From Macrobrachium rosenbergii (taxonomy: Eukaryota > Arthropoda > Malacostraca > Decapoda > Palaemonidae): a stretch of DNA of 64,000 nt. Positions within the stretch are counted from its first letter, which is position 1. The number at the start of each line of letters is the position of its first letter. Of this stretch, positions 36,680-51,950 are shown piece by piece. The stretch covers positions 32,669,813 to 32,733,812 of the forward strand of contig NC_089749.1 in the NCBI RefSeq assembly GCF_040412425.1, given 5' to 3'. The position numbers were made by a program, and so were the translations under genes. Below the pieces are notes generated by a model, which was not told the origin of the DNA, searched no databases, and saw nothing but the letters and a program-made list of their open reading frames with translations.

Positions 36680-38079
36680 TACAGGGTGTAACACGAGCTT
36701 ATGCAAATATTTTGGGAAATGAAAGAAAAAGTAATTCTGAGCAGAAAATGTTCTATAAACATATACATTTTAAGGCTTCGTTTATCGGTGAGGTGAATTT
36801 TTAGAATATCATTAACGCTGCTGTCGGTCAAGCAAGATGGCGTACGGGATGTCGGAGTGAGTGGCCAGGGATATTAGGCTGATGAAGCGCGTTGTCCAAC
36901 TGGATTGCCAGTCTTTCAATTATAATTTTTTTTGTTGCAGGTCACTGAAAAATGTGACATTACAGTCCCTTCAACTAGTAAATCACCTGTGAACAGACTT
37001 CATGTAATCTAATTTTAACGATTAGCTTTGCGCATCAAGAAAGTAATGTAAATGTTGCTTGACAACATTTATTTGTGACCGTTGAATTCTGGCGCACTCT
37101 ATCCTGCCGCCTTGTCATGGCATTGTTGAATCAGGAGTCAGGACTAGGCCTACGCCTTTGCTGAATGAGTGATAGTGACAGTAGTCATGATGACAAAGGA
37201 CTGTAGGTAAGGAGGATACTGCACTTTGAATAATGTCACCTTTTTTACCTCCTTCGATTACTGTGTGAATAGGCTGTCTTTGACAGGCACGAAAGAAGAA
37301 AGGGAATTTTCAATAATGTTCCCATTCTTTTTCACCTGACAGAGACGAAAGCGTTTTCTTAGGTGCGTTTTTTTTCCTTTGATTGGTGTGTGATGAATAC
37401 TTTTGATGGAGAAGGAGAGGTTTTAAATAAAGATGCATGTAATGAATAAGCTTATCTTTGATGTTGGGGAGATTCCATTAGGGTTGCTTTTCTTTTCTTT
37501 ATTGGGGTCCAGTGAATGCCATTGATGCAGAGGGATATGGTTTCAATGATCCATGCATTTTTCCCCTTGTTCAGTATCTAAAGAATACATTTGATTTGGA
37601 GATATTTTATTCACATCAGCCTAATCGCGATTTCCTGTTTATTATTACAGTGGAGTTCACAGCCGTGTAATCTAGAAATGGAACTGTTGCAAAACCCATA
37701 AATAAACATCATATCTGTATATTCCACATTGCTGGAACGGTAAGGCATTGTCTCCGGTTTTTTGCTCCCAGAATGAGATTCAGGAATTTGACTCTTGTAA
37801 CCCGGACACGCTCACTCACACGCTCTTAGTGGAAAAGCGAGACTGTTCAGACCTCAGGGTAATAAGCGAACTGGTCAGCTCCATCCCCCTCCCCATATCC
37901 TGACTACTCCGACACCCATACGCCATCTTACTTCCCCGAGTAAGAAAAACGGTTATTTTAAAAATTCACCTCACCGACAAACGAAGCCTTAAAATGCATA
38001 TGTTTATAGAACATTTTCTGCTCAGAATGACTTAGTTTCATTCTCAAAATACTTGCATATACTAGTGTTACACCCTGTA
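36680..38079. mobile_element. non-autonomous DNA transposon with long terminal inverted repeats
   Basis: Begins TACAGGGTGTAAC (36680) and ends GTTACACCCTGTA (38079), 1400 bp. The inverted similarity extends about 195 bp inward at each end (36680-36875 and 37887-38079) and includes AACATTTTCTGCTCAGAAT and TTCACCTCACCGA against their complements. A TA dinucleotide lies outside both ends (36678-36679 and 38080-38081), consistent with the TA target duplication of the Tc1/mariner group. The 1 kb interior has no transposase frame that I can recognise, so the element would need one supplied in trans. Confidence 0.83.
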
Positions 38080-38361
38080 TAGTAGTGTAATTACAGGACA
38101 TAATTAAAAAGGCAGGCTGCTACCCGTTAATGCTATTTTGAAGAACAGTCGTCTTATACAGTATGGTTTTCATGTCATGAACTCTGCGGGATGATTTTAG
38201 GTGTTGTTGTGTGTTGTATTAATTTATAAACAACTTTTCTCATTATTTAAATAACAGGTGAACAATCCGCCTGGGATTATAAAACTGAAAAGTGTCTACT
38301 CTTTCTTTTTCCGTGCATGAAAATGAAGGTTGTTTTATGGTCGTTGTATCAAGAACTGAGG

Positions 38362-38366
<5 letters not shown>

Positions 38367-38436
<70 letters not shown>
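38367..38436. repeat. (CT)n(GA)n perfect palindrome
   Basis: A (CT)n run of about 40 bp passes directly into a (GA)n run of about 30 bp at 38406, so the whole tract is self-complementary. Confidence 0.95.
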
Positions 38437-38440
<4 letters not shown>

Positions 38441-39569
38441 AGAGATAAGATATAAAGACATATTAAAACGGCTTTCTCTATTTTCTATACTTCAATAGTG
38501 GTCTCATTTTTCATTTCTTTTCAGGTACGTGGTTTTGGAACGCGTTGTTCGTCGCTATTCTTTTGGTGATAAGATAACGTGAGTATTTTCTTTTCAGTGT
38601 ATTATTCCCACTCTCTGAATCATTCGTACCCTCAGTGAGAATTATGACAAAGGCGTCCTTATCCCTTATCACTGGTATTCATTTGTCTGGGTTGGATTCA
38701 TGGAAAAAAAATATATGTTTATATGATATTGTCAGACTCTCGGGGGAAACATCCGAATTTTAAGCACTCTACTTTGCGAAACTGCCCAAAAATGTGAGAT
38801 GTTACAGATCATTGTTTGCTAAAAAAAAAAAATTCTAATAGTAAAAGTAAAAAAGAAAGATGGCATGATATACAGAGTGTATTGGTCAATGTAACTTTTT
38901 GAACAGTATTATACCAGAAAGAAGCCGTTAAATTCACGTTCTAGGTAGTTTGTTTTAGCGTTTGGAATTAAGATATGATCATAGAAGACTTGTAGTTTCG
39001 TCAACAAAAATTTGTCCTGTCTTGGTAGCGTAATATAAAGGCAATTCGGACCGTTTTGAATTTTTTTACAAATCTGACCAAAGACGAGCCATAGGGCCGG
39101 CAACAAAAGACTGGAGTTTTAACGAGATACGAATGTAACTTCTGTGTCAGTTGCTCAGTCTTTTTGTTGTTGTGTGGAGAAGGGTGAGGGGGAGGGGTGG
39201 CTGTTGCGGCCTTCGAGCGCGCTACTTATGCTTAGATGTGAGGAAATTACAATTTGCTGATCTTTTAAACCTTTCAGAATGTTACCGAATCAGGTTTGCA
39301 GTAGTCTCTCTACACCAAATTTCTTTTGTTATCTGTATTAGATACTAAAGAAGACAAACGCGAAACGCTGTCGATTCTGAAAACTAAAATTGGTCGCGTA
39401 TTTACCTTATGACATGTCATGTCACGCAGCTCTAAGTCACCTGATTAGTGAATGACGTTATCATGGCAGTTCTCTTCCCTAGAACTGGCAGATAATTTAA
39501 TTTTAATAAAGAATTGTTTGCTGCACATTGACACGCCTCACAAGTACTAATAGATATAATTAATGCTAA

Positions 39570-39575
<6 letters not shown>
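38437..39575. other. unannotated DNA
   Basis: No gene or repeat copy recognised; a poly-A run lies at about 38820-38831. Confidence 0.5.

Positions 39576-39626
<51 letters not shown>
39576..39626. repeat. (GA)n microsatellite
   Basis: About 50 bp of pure GA. The overlapping Arg-Glu and Ser-Leu frames are artefacts. Confidence 0.96.
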
Positions 39627-39629
<3 letters not shown>

Positions 39630-39844
39630 CATTTTCATTTCAGCCTAACCTCTCTGGTTCGCGCAGCGCTGATAAATTACACTTGAGATGTTGTTTTGAA
39701 TCCAATAAAGATCCTATTTGCCTCTCTGGATTCGAGTTTACAAACGATAAAATCACTGTTCTCCCGAGATACAGGAAATTGATTAAACGCAAATTCCCGA
39801 GATCGTTTTAAGATTACTTTATACTGTCTCAAAATGTCATAGGA

Positions 39845-39985
39845 ATATCTCGAGACGACATGAGAACATATCAAAATGGTTTAAGAGCATCTTGAAATGA
39901 CATGAGAGTATCCCTAATGACATGAATATCTCGGGGCGACCTGAGTACCCCTGCGAATGACTCGAGCGTATCGTGAAGAGATGTT
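39845..39985. repeat. degenerate minisatellite, ~21 bp unit
   Basis: About six and a half units resembling ATCTCGAAATGACATGAGAGT follow one another, for example ATCTTGAAATGACATGAGAGT and ATCTCGGGGCGACCTGAGTA. Lengths are 19-22 bp and divergence is strong. Confidence 0.65.
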
Positions 39986-40530
39986 GGCTACTGTTGAGAG
40001 GACACACTTACCTTTCAGATGGGTTTGAACCGATGCGCTGGTCGGCAATATCATCTGTCTAGTGGAGCGCATGAAACCTGGTATTTGGGATTCTGCGGAA
40101 ACTTTACATCATTCACTTTTCATCCTCCGCATTTCAAGGTTAAGATGATACCCTCATCAGAAGGGCAGGTTTCTTACCTTCAGGTTATTTTAGGTTGGCG
40201 TGGTTAACCACATCGGCAGACGCAAGCAATGCAGCTCACCTGCATACCAGTGGTTCTGGTGCAGTCTTCTTCGTCATCGCACTTTTATCTCAGCCGAAAA
40301 GTAGACGAATGAAACTGAAAAGTGTTCAAGTTGGAAAGATTCAAGTATGAGTTACTAATAAAGAATATTGACAGTGCAGTCATACCAAGAACACAAATCT
40401 TTTATGTAAATCTTTTTTTATCCCTGCTGGAGTGCACGCAGAAGCATTTCATTATATATACATATGTATGTGTTTGTTTGTCTGCTTGTTTGTTGTAACC
40501 AATAATCACCCACCAATAGCTAAAGTGCTA
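39986..40530. other. unannotated DNA
   Basis: No recognised feature. Confidence 0.5.
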
Positions 40531-40531
40531 T

Positions 40532-41847
<1,316 letters not shown>

Positions 41848-41902
<55 letters not shown>

Positions 41903-41940
41903 TGTTTTATAAGAATATATATATATTATATATATATATA

Positions 41941-42004
<64 letters not shown>

Positions 42005-42010
42005 CATATG

Positions 42011-42042
<32 letters not shown>

Positions 42043-42045
42043 CAT
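41848..42045. repeat. (TA)n/(TG)n compound microsatellite
   Basis: TA blocks with AATATT interruptions followed by a (TG)n run at 42024-42042. Confidence 0.95.
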
Positions 42046-42310
42046 TTTTACCTGTGTATATATGTATGCATGTATAAGAGACAGAAAGCTGCAGTCGCAG
42101 AAGTGTGAATATTCAATCCATAGAACATTTTTTTATATCGTGACGTTGATGTTAATTATGATGTGGGACCATTAATGAGATGACATCTAATCCCGAAGAG
42201 GATCCGAGGGTGGTCTCCTCATCCAGCCAAGGGTAAGAGAACCTAATGAAGGATATGGATTAACCTGAGAGGGACTTGGAAAACTGACGCTTGTAAAAAG
42301 GAAAGAAACA

Positions 42311-42640
42311 AGTAAAAAATGCGCGGAAGTTTTTTCGGCGCAATCGAGTTTTCTGTACAGCGTTTAATGCTGTATAAAATTCTCAGTCACAGCCCGGTGA
42401 TGGCCTGTGCTGTTGGCACCTATAGCGGTGCCAGAAGCACGATTATGGCAGACTTTAACCTTAAATAAAATAAAAAACTACTGAGGCTAGATGGCTGCAA
42501 TTTGGTATGTTTGATGACTGGAGGGTGGATGATCAACATAGCAATTTGCAGCCCTCTAGCCTCGGTAGTTTATAAGATCTTAGGGCGGACGGACAGACAA
42601 AAAGCCATCTCAATAGTTTTCTTTTTTAGAAAACTAAAAA
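42311..42640 (-). mobile_element. hairpin-rich interspersed repeat, family B, copy 4
   Basis: Same order as copy 3: GCGCGGAAGTTTTTTCGGCGC hairpin, CAATCGAGTTTTCTGTACAG, the CCCGGTGATGGCCTGTG block, the large stem-loop at about 42476-42572, and the AGTTTTCTTTTTTAGAAAACT hairpin at the end. Confidence 0.83.
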
Positions 42641-42833
42641 GGAAGCTAAAGAAACGTGTGAAAGTGAACGAGGAAAATGTTAAACAATGACGCTGAGAGA
42701 ATGATATGCTAATCAATAAGGTTTTTTTAAGTATGTGAAAAAATTCAAAAGGGAAACCCCCTGAAGTTAAATATAATGAACTAAATCCTTGATAAGGGGG
42801 GGGTAAAGAAAATGCAGATAGTGAAAATATAAT

Positions 42834-42835
<2 letters not shown>

Positions 42836-42884
<49 letters not shown>
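42836..42884. repeat. (GA)n microsatellite
   Basis: About 48 bp of pure GA directly upstream of the non-LTR retrotransposon remnant. Confidence 0.96.
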
Positions 42885-42885
<1 letters not shown>

Positions 42886-42887
<2 letters not shown>

Positions 42888-43866
42888 GTATGCGAGTAAA
42901 GGGAACACCGGAGATGTATGTGAGGTTGGTCCAAGTTATGTACACAGGAGCAAAAAGGCAGGTTAGAAGAGATGGTTTACATTAGGGATCTACTGGAAGT
43001 CCAAATCTTTTTTACCTGGTTATGATGTGTTATCTCAAGGAGTAAGGGATCAATCTCTTAGTGGGAACTGTTTGCTGATGACGTCTTGATATGCAGCATC
43101 AACAGAGGGGTAGTGAAGTCAAAACTAGAGCATTGGAGGAAGGTACTGGAATGCAGAGGATTAAAGATCAGTAGAAAGAAGAATGAATACCTAAGGGTCA
43201 ACGAAGATCAAGGCTCCGAGAATAATTTGTAAAGAACAAGGTTGAGCAGAGTATAAAAATATAAGTATCTTGGTTCAACAGTAGCTGTTGATGGAAATAT
43301 GGATGCAGAAATAAGACAGAGTGCAGACTGGATGAAAAAATTGGAGAAAGATATCAAGCGTTTTTTGTGACCATAGAATCAGCTTAAAGGAAGAATGTGA
43401 AATACATTAGTGAGACAAGCATTGATATATAGAGCTGAACCATGGCCGGTACAGAGAGCGCAAGAGAAGAAATTGGATGCGGCAGAGATGAAAATGCTCA
43501 GGTGGATGTGTGGAGTGACAAAAATGGATAGGATCAAGAATGAAAGAATAAAGGGAACTACTAAAGTAGAAGAACTTTCGAAGAAGACCCGGGAAAGAAC
43601 GCTGCAGTGGTATGGTCATGTGATGAGAAGAGATGAGACATATGTAGGGAGGAGAGTGATGCAGATGGAGGTACCTGGTGAGAGAGCGAGAGGAAGACCT
43701 AAACGAAGGTGGATGGGTTTTGTTAAAGAAGATCCGAGAGACAGTCAGTTGTCAGAGGGCGATGTGCCTGGTGGAGGAAAGCTGTCAGAAACATCGACCC
43801 CACATGGAAGTGGGAAAAGAGACAGAGAAAGAAGAAGAAGAAGAAGAGGAGAGAGAGAGAGAGAGA
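42886..43866 (+). pseudogene. degenerate non-LTR retrotransposon, reverse transcriptase C-terminal half
   Basis: Segments in shifting frames give MYVRLVQVMYTGAKRQVRRD (about 42915-42974), GSTGSPNLFYLV (about 42990), LFADDVLICS (43068-43097, with the catalytic FADD box), YLGSTVAVDGNMDAEIRQ (about 43265-43320), ALIYRAEPWP (43419-43448), MLRWMCGVTKMDRIKNERIK (about 43495-43554) and LQWYGHVMRRDE (about 43602-43637), then RARGRPKRRW. This is the standard order for arthropod non-LTR reverse transcriptases. The finger region before FADD is shortened, and frameshifts and stops are present. Only 43410-43766 stays in one frame. The 3' end runs into (AAG)n and (GA)n near 43830-43866, which is how a LINE tail may look. 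Inactive. Confidence 0.82.
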
Positions 43867-44933
<1,067 letters not shown>

Positions 44934-44989
44934 AAGACTGTGACAGTACCCTGCCTGAAATCAAATTTTGTTAATTTTTTTACCCTTAA

Positions 44990-45014
44990 AAAAGTTAAGT
45001 ATATCTTAGTTTGC
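44990..45014 (-). mobile_element. possible SINE family A terminal fragment
   Basis: AAAAAGTTAAGTATATCTTAG matches the 3' terminus of family A (as at 140-165 and 59610-59635), but the match stops after about 24 bases. It is too short to be certain. Confidence 0.4.
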
Positions 45015-45432
45015 CATTAGGGATAACTACTAATAAATAGGCTTCTTCGTTTTGAAGGCAAAACCGTCATCATAATGAAGATGAAGAAAATGTACATCTA
45101 CATATGCTGACTTAGATTTTCTGTAACCTTACCGTAGATGATATTGCTGCAGGCGACGCCAACATATTATACCTTCCCCCATCTTTTCTTTTTTCGGGAG
45201 AGTCCTTGAGGGTAATAACATCTCTAAAAATATGCTAGGTATATAATAGACCTGACGGCACTCTTCCTGGACTTCAAAAGAAGCCTGGCTATATAGTGGT
45301 AGTGGCTCTCTTACTTTGATGTCTCGATTCCCTTGTTTTGAGTACCGGTATCTACATTTCTTTGAAAAAGGTTTTTGTTTGCCTTGCTCTTTAGAAGGAT
45401 GGTCATCGACTCCCCAGAGTATATTTGGTTTT

Positions 45433-45491
<59 letters not shown>

Positions 45492-46789
45492 AGAAACGGC
45501 ACTTGATTTTGTCTGGATAAAAATATGTTTTCCTATACCACTCATATCTAAGAATAGGAATGCATCACATGAATCTCTTTAATACAATATATACAAAAGT
45601 CTGTCTGTAATCTCTTCTGATATTTCAGTGACTCGTAGAACGAGTGATTTTTAATGCTACTGAACTCATGTAGAGTAGTAGGGGCAATTTTATCAATAAC
45701 GGGGTAGAGAGAATTGCAGAAGAGACTGCCAAAGCTTTGGCAATTAATGCAGCATGATCAGTTACTGTAGCAGTTCCTTACCTCCGTCTCTACCCCTGTC
45801 TTTTCCATGCGCTAACAGCCTTACTATTGTACAATAAGTATTCGTTAGCAATTCTGGTAGGTAAACAAGTTTGCAAGGATATGTTACATGAAGAACGGAC
45901 TCTGATTGTTTTCCGATTTCTGTGGCATATGGGTATCCTTAAATTAAGGCCCCCGTATTGTGACCCATTGCCATTAGCAGTAGACTGTTGAGTGCTGTTT
46001 CTAGTTCGTAAAGAGTATAAGTTTTGGAATTAGACGGCTACCCCCATGACTATTCCCCTATACTGAAAATGATTCCTTGTGAAGATGCTGGTGTTCTGCT
46101 GACACCTCGTCCCGTTTTTTTTTTTTAAGTTTCCTGCTTGGCAGGAAACGAGAAACGCTCAACATGTAATTGCTGATGTTACTGATGTTGATTCCATAAC
46201 AACAGTTTTATGGCATTCAGGGCTTTCAAATGTCGTAAATGAAGAGTTTGCTTCCTTCGCCTTCATGTACACATATTTGTTGGTAACGATTGATTTTGTG
46301 ATATGCTATAAATGTTGAGATATAAATTCAGCTCCAGTACGCGGTGGCTGTTTAGAATTGATAGAATGAACAAATGGCAGTATTTCAAGAATATCTGAAG
46401 AAGATGTGTTCGTGTGTGCTCTTCGATCCTTTTCTTTGCATATATTCATTTAACCGCATTTTTTTATAAGTATCAGAATATTTTAGAAATCCTAAAATGT
46501 GAGAAGCGTAAAACAGATGCATAATGTTACAATACTTTATTGAATGAAATGCATAAAGGCGAGAAAAGTCCTGTCGTGCAAATCTTTTGCGAAACGAAAT
46601 ATTACGAAAGTCCTGAAAATCTCTCCTCTCAGATTCTTAACGATTGATATACAATTTTTGTTACCATTGGTATTTCATTTCCAATCGTCTATTTTATTTC
46701 CTTTATTGTTGTCTCCACTCCTTTGCTTTTTACGTGCTGGGGTAGCTCAAAGAATTTGACACCGCTTCCTTAAATTTAAAAACCGAAAA
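45015..46789. other. unannotated DNA with a (CT)n tract
   Basis: (CT)n at about 45437-45488. Nothing else recognised; open frames are under 140 codons and repeat-driven. Confidence 0.5.
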
Positions 46790-46985
46790 CGTTGACTCGA
46801 GAAGTCTCGGCGTTTTCCAGTGTTGCCAAGGAAGAGAGAGAGAAAGAGAGAACGAAGAGAAACACAGAATTAAAAACCATAAAGGGGTTCTGAGAACAGC
46901 CAAGCGGGTGTTGCTTAATTCTGGGAATAATGTTATTGTTTTTCTTTCTTTTGTTTCATAGTGTTTCGGGAAGTAAGGACAGAAT
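46790..46985. repeat. diverged dispersed repeat, family C, copy 2
   Basis: Partner of 30910-31110, in the same orientation. It carries an extra GA-rich insertion (46832-46860) not present in copy 1. Confidence 0.6.
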
Positions 46986-47087
46986 CATCATGCATATGCA
47001 TTGTATGTTTCCTAACGTCCATGTTTAGCCTACTTGTGTGCATGTGAGTAGTATGAAAGCAGAGTATGAGAACAAATGCTGACATTA

Positions 47088-47126
47088 CATTATTATTATT
47101 ATTATTATTATATTATTATTATTATT
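47088..47126. repeat. (ATT)n microsatellite
   Basis: A short trinucleotide tract interrupted once. Confidence 0.92.
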
Positions 47127-47215
47127 TATAATTTAAACTTTTATTGTAGGTCCCAAAAACAGTGAAAATAGCTCAGTACTTAGAGCCACCATCTTTAGGT
47201 TACAGGCGTGCCCAG

Positions 47216-47550
<335 letters not shown>

Positions 47551-48689
47551 GTGCGTGCGTGTGCATTTGTATGTATGCATTAAGTCTTGGTTGACTTTGA
47601 ACAACAGGGGAGAACTATGTGCTGACCAGCCAGTGGCGCTTCCGCTGCAGGTGCATTTGCGTCTACGTTGAAAGTTTGCACAGCTGGATACAGAGAGCTA
47701 TTTGATCATGATTTAAGTCCATGGAGACAGCATGATCGAACATTGACCCAGGGCCATCACATTTCTGGAAGAAATGATTGTGTGAGTGCGTATGTGTGTT
47801 GCACTCACGAATGGTATATTAACAGAGGGGTAGACTCTTGCGGGGGACTTCATTAAGAGGCTGGGTCTGTTTTGGTTAGCGGTGAAGTGTTGGAAGATCG
47901 CCACTGGAAAGTATGTTATTTGTCGCCATAGAAAGTAAGTGCAATAGCTCATGAACACTTAATATCTTTTCCAGACATTTTTTTGAAAAGACCCAATTGT
48001 GCTGCAGTGAAATTCCTGGTGTTCCCATGATGCATTGTCGTGTTCCGTTTCCATTGTGCATTTTTCTGTTTTGGATAGGAATTACTTTTTACACCATTTC
48101 AGGTTTTAATATATGATATGTTTGTTTCAACAGGAATTCTGGGTTCGTCCTGAGAGGACGAATATATTTGGAAGTGGTGTTATCTTTTACATAATATATG
48201 ACATTTATTGTGGTTTAGAATAATTATGACCTTATTACTTTATTTGGTGACCAGGGTGTTAGCCACTAGTATTAGCTGGTCTCGAATTAGTAATCTGAAT
48301 ATTTGTGAATCAGAATTTCCGCTAGTAATGATTTCCATTTATAGGGGGTGGAATTCACTCCATTTATAGTCGTAACTTTTGCCGGATCATTTTCGTTAAA
48401 TTTGCAAATAAAGTCTAGTGTTGCATATCAGTGTTTAATTCCAGTGGGCCTTTGTGTAAGAATAGGTTCAGTGAGAGGAGTCAACAAAGGAGAAGGAATT
48501 TGATGACCCAGGGAGCCACGGCTACCAGAGACATCTTAGGGAAGTAAGATGATTGATTCTGTTCTTAAAACAGATACAGCACTAAAAGATAACCCTATTT
48601 GACCTGGGGATAGGGCCATTTAACATTTGTGTATGTGTATGCGTGTGAGTATATATGTACATTTACTTGTCTTCCCTAACTAGAAAACT
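47551..48689. other. unannotated DNA
   Basis: No gene or repeat copy recognised. Confidence 0.5.
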
Positions 48690-49860
48690 TCCAGAACTTT
48701 AGCACCTCTTTCACTTGAAGAGAAGACTCGTCAACAGCCTACCGAAGTCACTTACACACATACTGTGCCATCTACTTCTGCTTATGCACACTCTTGCTTC
48801 CTGGGTATTTAGGCACTTCCTCATCAATACTTCTTTTACGCCATCTACCCAACACTTTCTAGGTTTTCATCTCATTACGTCTCCTAGTACTTCCGAATAA
48901 TACACTTATTTCACCATCTTATCTCCTCCATTCTCTCCACATGACCACATTGTTTCAAAACACTCTGTTCCATCCCCTTAACCTACGCTAACCACTTTAG
49001 CACTCCCCGCTTTTCTCTCCTTTCATTTCTTCTCATGCCATATATACAGCACAAATAGTTCATTTCAACAGCTTTGACATTTTCCCTTTCATTCATATTT
49101 AACGTGCACACTTTTCTTCGTTACAGGAGAGTTGGCTCAACAGCCCCTTTGTACATTCTCACCTTGGTTTTCTTAGATACATCAAAACACATGTCAGTCT
49201 TTTGCCCTGACTGGATATTAACCTTTCTGACTGCACGTATTCTGTGCTCTTCTCTCCTCATATCTTACCGCCATCCCGCCATCCATTAAATTTTCTTCTG
49301 AATAAAACTAAAAATCTGACACTTTCATTCTGTCACCTTTGACCCTCATTACCCTGCTATTTTAAAGCGCTTTTAAATTTCCCTTCTCATACTCCTTTCC
49401 AAGCTTTTAGCAATCTTCGGTCTTTCTTTTGATATCACCAGCAACTTTATCGTCCAGTTCACAATCCATTCAGTCTCCCCTGTTTAATCTGTCCTTGCAA
49501 TGAATTCCCTCGTTCCATCCGTGCAAATGCTAAACATCCGTGGGGTTGCAACACACTCTTTGTCCCTGCTTACTTTTAGAACAAAGCAGTTGGTATCACG
49601 TATCCATATTCTAAGAAGCTTCAGTTCCACCCAAAGAATCCTAATTTATTTTTTATAAACCACCGCGTTGCGTCTCTGTCAGTTCTGTATAGTATGAACT
49701 AGATTTAAGCTATCTCCACAACAACGGGTTTATCATACGGTAACTTGTTAGTTACTGCCCCATTCTCTGAGAAAAAGAAAACTCTTCATTCTTTTTATAA
49801 ACAATCCCAAGAGTTTCACCACCATCTCAGCACCTTCTCTCCAAAACACAATACTCTTTA
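48690..49860 (-). pseudogene. dead non-LTR retrotransposon remnant
   Basis: Minus-strand translation in broken frames gives a KVMRVKG-like block (about 49345), a KTDMCFDVSKKTKVRMYKGA stretch (about 49140-49200), KQCGHVERMEEM (48922-48957), the W-GHVERM motif of non-LTR reverse transcriptases, and VLGRWRKRSIDEEVPKYPG (about 48800-48860). The order is right for the C-terminal half of such a protein. There are many stops, and I do not see the FADD box with confidence. A family B element begins right at the upstream side (49867). Further upstream parts of the LINE could lie beyond it (50260-51000), but nothing there is clear. Confidence 0.6.
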
Positions 49861-49866
49861 ATTATT

Positions 49867-50255
49867 TTAGTTTTCTGTAAAAGAAAACTGTTGAGATGGC
49901 TTGTAGTTTTCTATTAAAGAAAACTATTGAGATGGCTTTTTGTCTGTCCATCCGCACTTAGACCTTAAAACTACTGAGGCTAGAGGGCTGCAAATTGGTT
50001 GTGTTGATCATCCACCTTCCAAACATCAAACAGCAAATTGCAGCCATCTAGCCTCAATAGTTTTTATTTGAGTTAAGATTAAATTTAGCCATGATCGTTT
50101 GTCTGGCACCGCTATAGATGCCAAAAACACAGGCCACCACCGGGCTGCGGCTGAAAGTTTTATGGGCCGTGGCTGAGAGTTTCATACAGTATTATACACT
50201 GTGCAGAAAGCTCGATTGCGCCGAAGAAACTTCCGCGCATTTTTCACTTGTTTTA
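49867..50255 (+). mobile_element. hairpin-rich interspersed repeat, family B, copy 5
   Basis: Plus orientation. The 5' hairpin segment (AGTTTTCT...AAGAAAACT followed by TTGAGATGGCTT) is duplicated at 49868-49939, then comes the large stem-loop (49969-50063), CCACCGGGCTGCGGCTGAAA, and the GCGCCGAAGAAACTTCCGCGC end at about 50218-50238. Confidence 0.83.
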
Positions 50256-51410
50256 TCTTGTCCACAGTAACCATTTTTTTTACTGCCCTCCTTTCCCATC
50301 CCACAATCTCATACCTGTTTACGCCAGTCTTCATGTAATAATTATCTCCTCTATGGGCACATCGGTGTACTAAGTAACCGCCGAAACCTGATACACGTTG
50401 TCTCAGATCTATTTATACAACGAAACCACTCTCAGTGTTCATGATCACATGTCTTCACTCCCATCGCCCTCTGAGCTCACTCTATTTCCCTACACTGTTT
50501 CCTTGGCATGTCAGAACAAGGTCTAGAGACTGTCCCATCTACATTTCCTTTTATTCGTAAGTTGCATCAGATTATTTCGTACACGATCCACAGAACCCAA
50601 ACTTCTTGTTTCTGAGTTCCTTCCCTGCCATAATTTTCGTTTGCTGGTTTGCATCTATGCTAAGGAAGAGCGTGTCCCTTTCCTTCTTGTAGTCTCCCAG
50701 GTAACAGATTTTTCGCCCTTACGTCATTTCTTTCATATTTTATGACTTGACTTCAGTTAAACATATTCTACGAGCCTAGAAAACCATTCTGCTTCATTGT
50801 TGCCCTCATTCTATAGACTGACAACTTACAAAAGATTAATTTATTTATTGACTTATCACTTTATGTTTGTTATTAAGCTTTGCTCATTTTCTCCCTTCTC
50901 TTCTCTCCTTTTAGTAAGTTTACCTGGTATGGACAGACATTTATTTGGAGCAACATAAAGGCAGCCCTAAATTTATTAGTTTCAAGGTCTCTTGGCTTAG
51001 CCATTAAAACTTCATATTTATCCTTTCTTCTGGAATACCTTTCATCTCAAACTATTTTTGAAAATTCTAGTGCCACTGTAATAAATGTACTTATTGCATT
51101 ACATTTTTATCTCACCATCCTCCATATTCATATTCACAACTTTTTTACAACTCTCAGAGTATCAATTTAGCTTCACATTCAGTTTTTCCCAAAAAATAAC
51201 CGACTGGCTTCCAACCACTCCTCTTATCATCCTAATATTTAATCCTGAAAATTTTGTCAATGAAATCATAATGTACCGGTTTCTGCCATGGGCCTTCTCT
51301 TGAGTCTCTGACTTTGGCAGTGAAGTGAAGTGTGCTTTGTATTAGGAGATCTCTTCTGTCAAGTCTTGATCCATGAATCAAGGCCTTCAGCCTTTCGTTT
51401 CACCATTTCA
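50256..51410. other. unannotated pyrimidine-rich DNA
   Basis: It may hold older retrotransposon sequence on the minus strand, since it lies beyond the family B insertion, but no motif is clear enough to call. The 96-codon frame at 50880-51170 is hydrophobic and featureless. Confidence 0.4.
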
Positions 51411-51412
51411 TG

Positions 51413-51950
<538 letters not shown>

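Noticed and set aside
50256..51300. Upstream endonuclease part of the minus-strand non-LTR element at 48690-49860
   Set aside because: The position would fit if family B inserted into the element, but I could not read any endonuclease motif in any frame.
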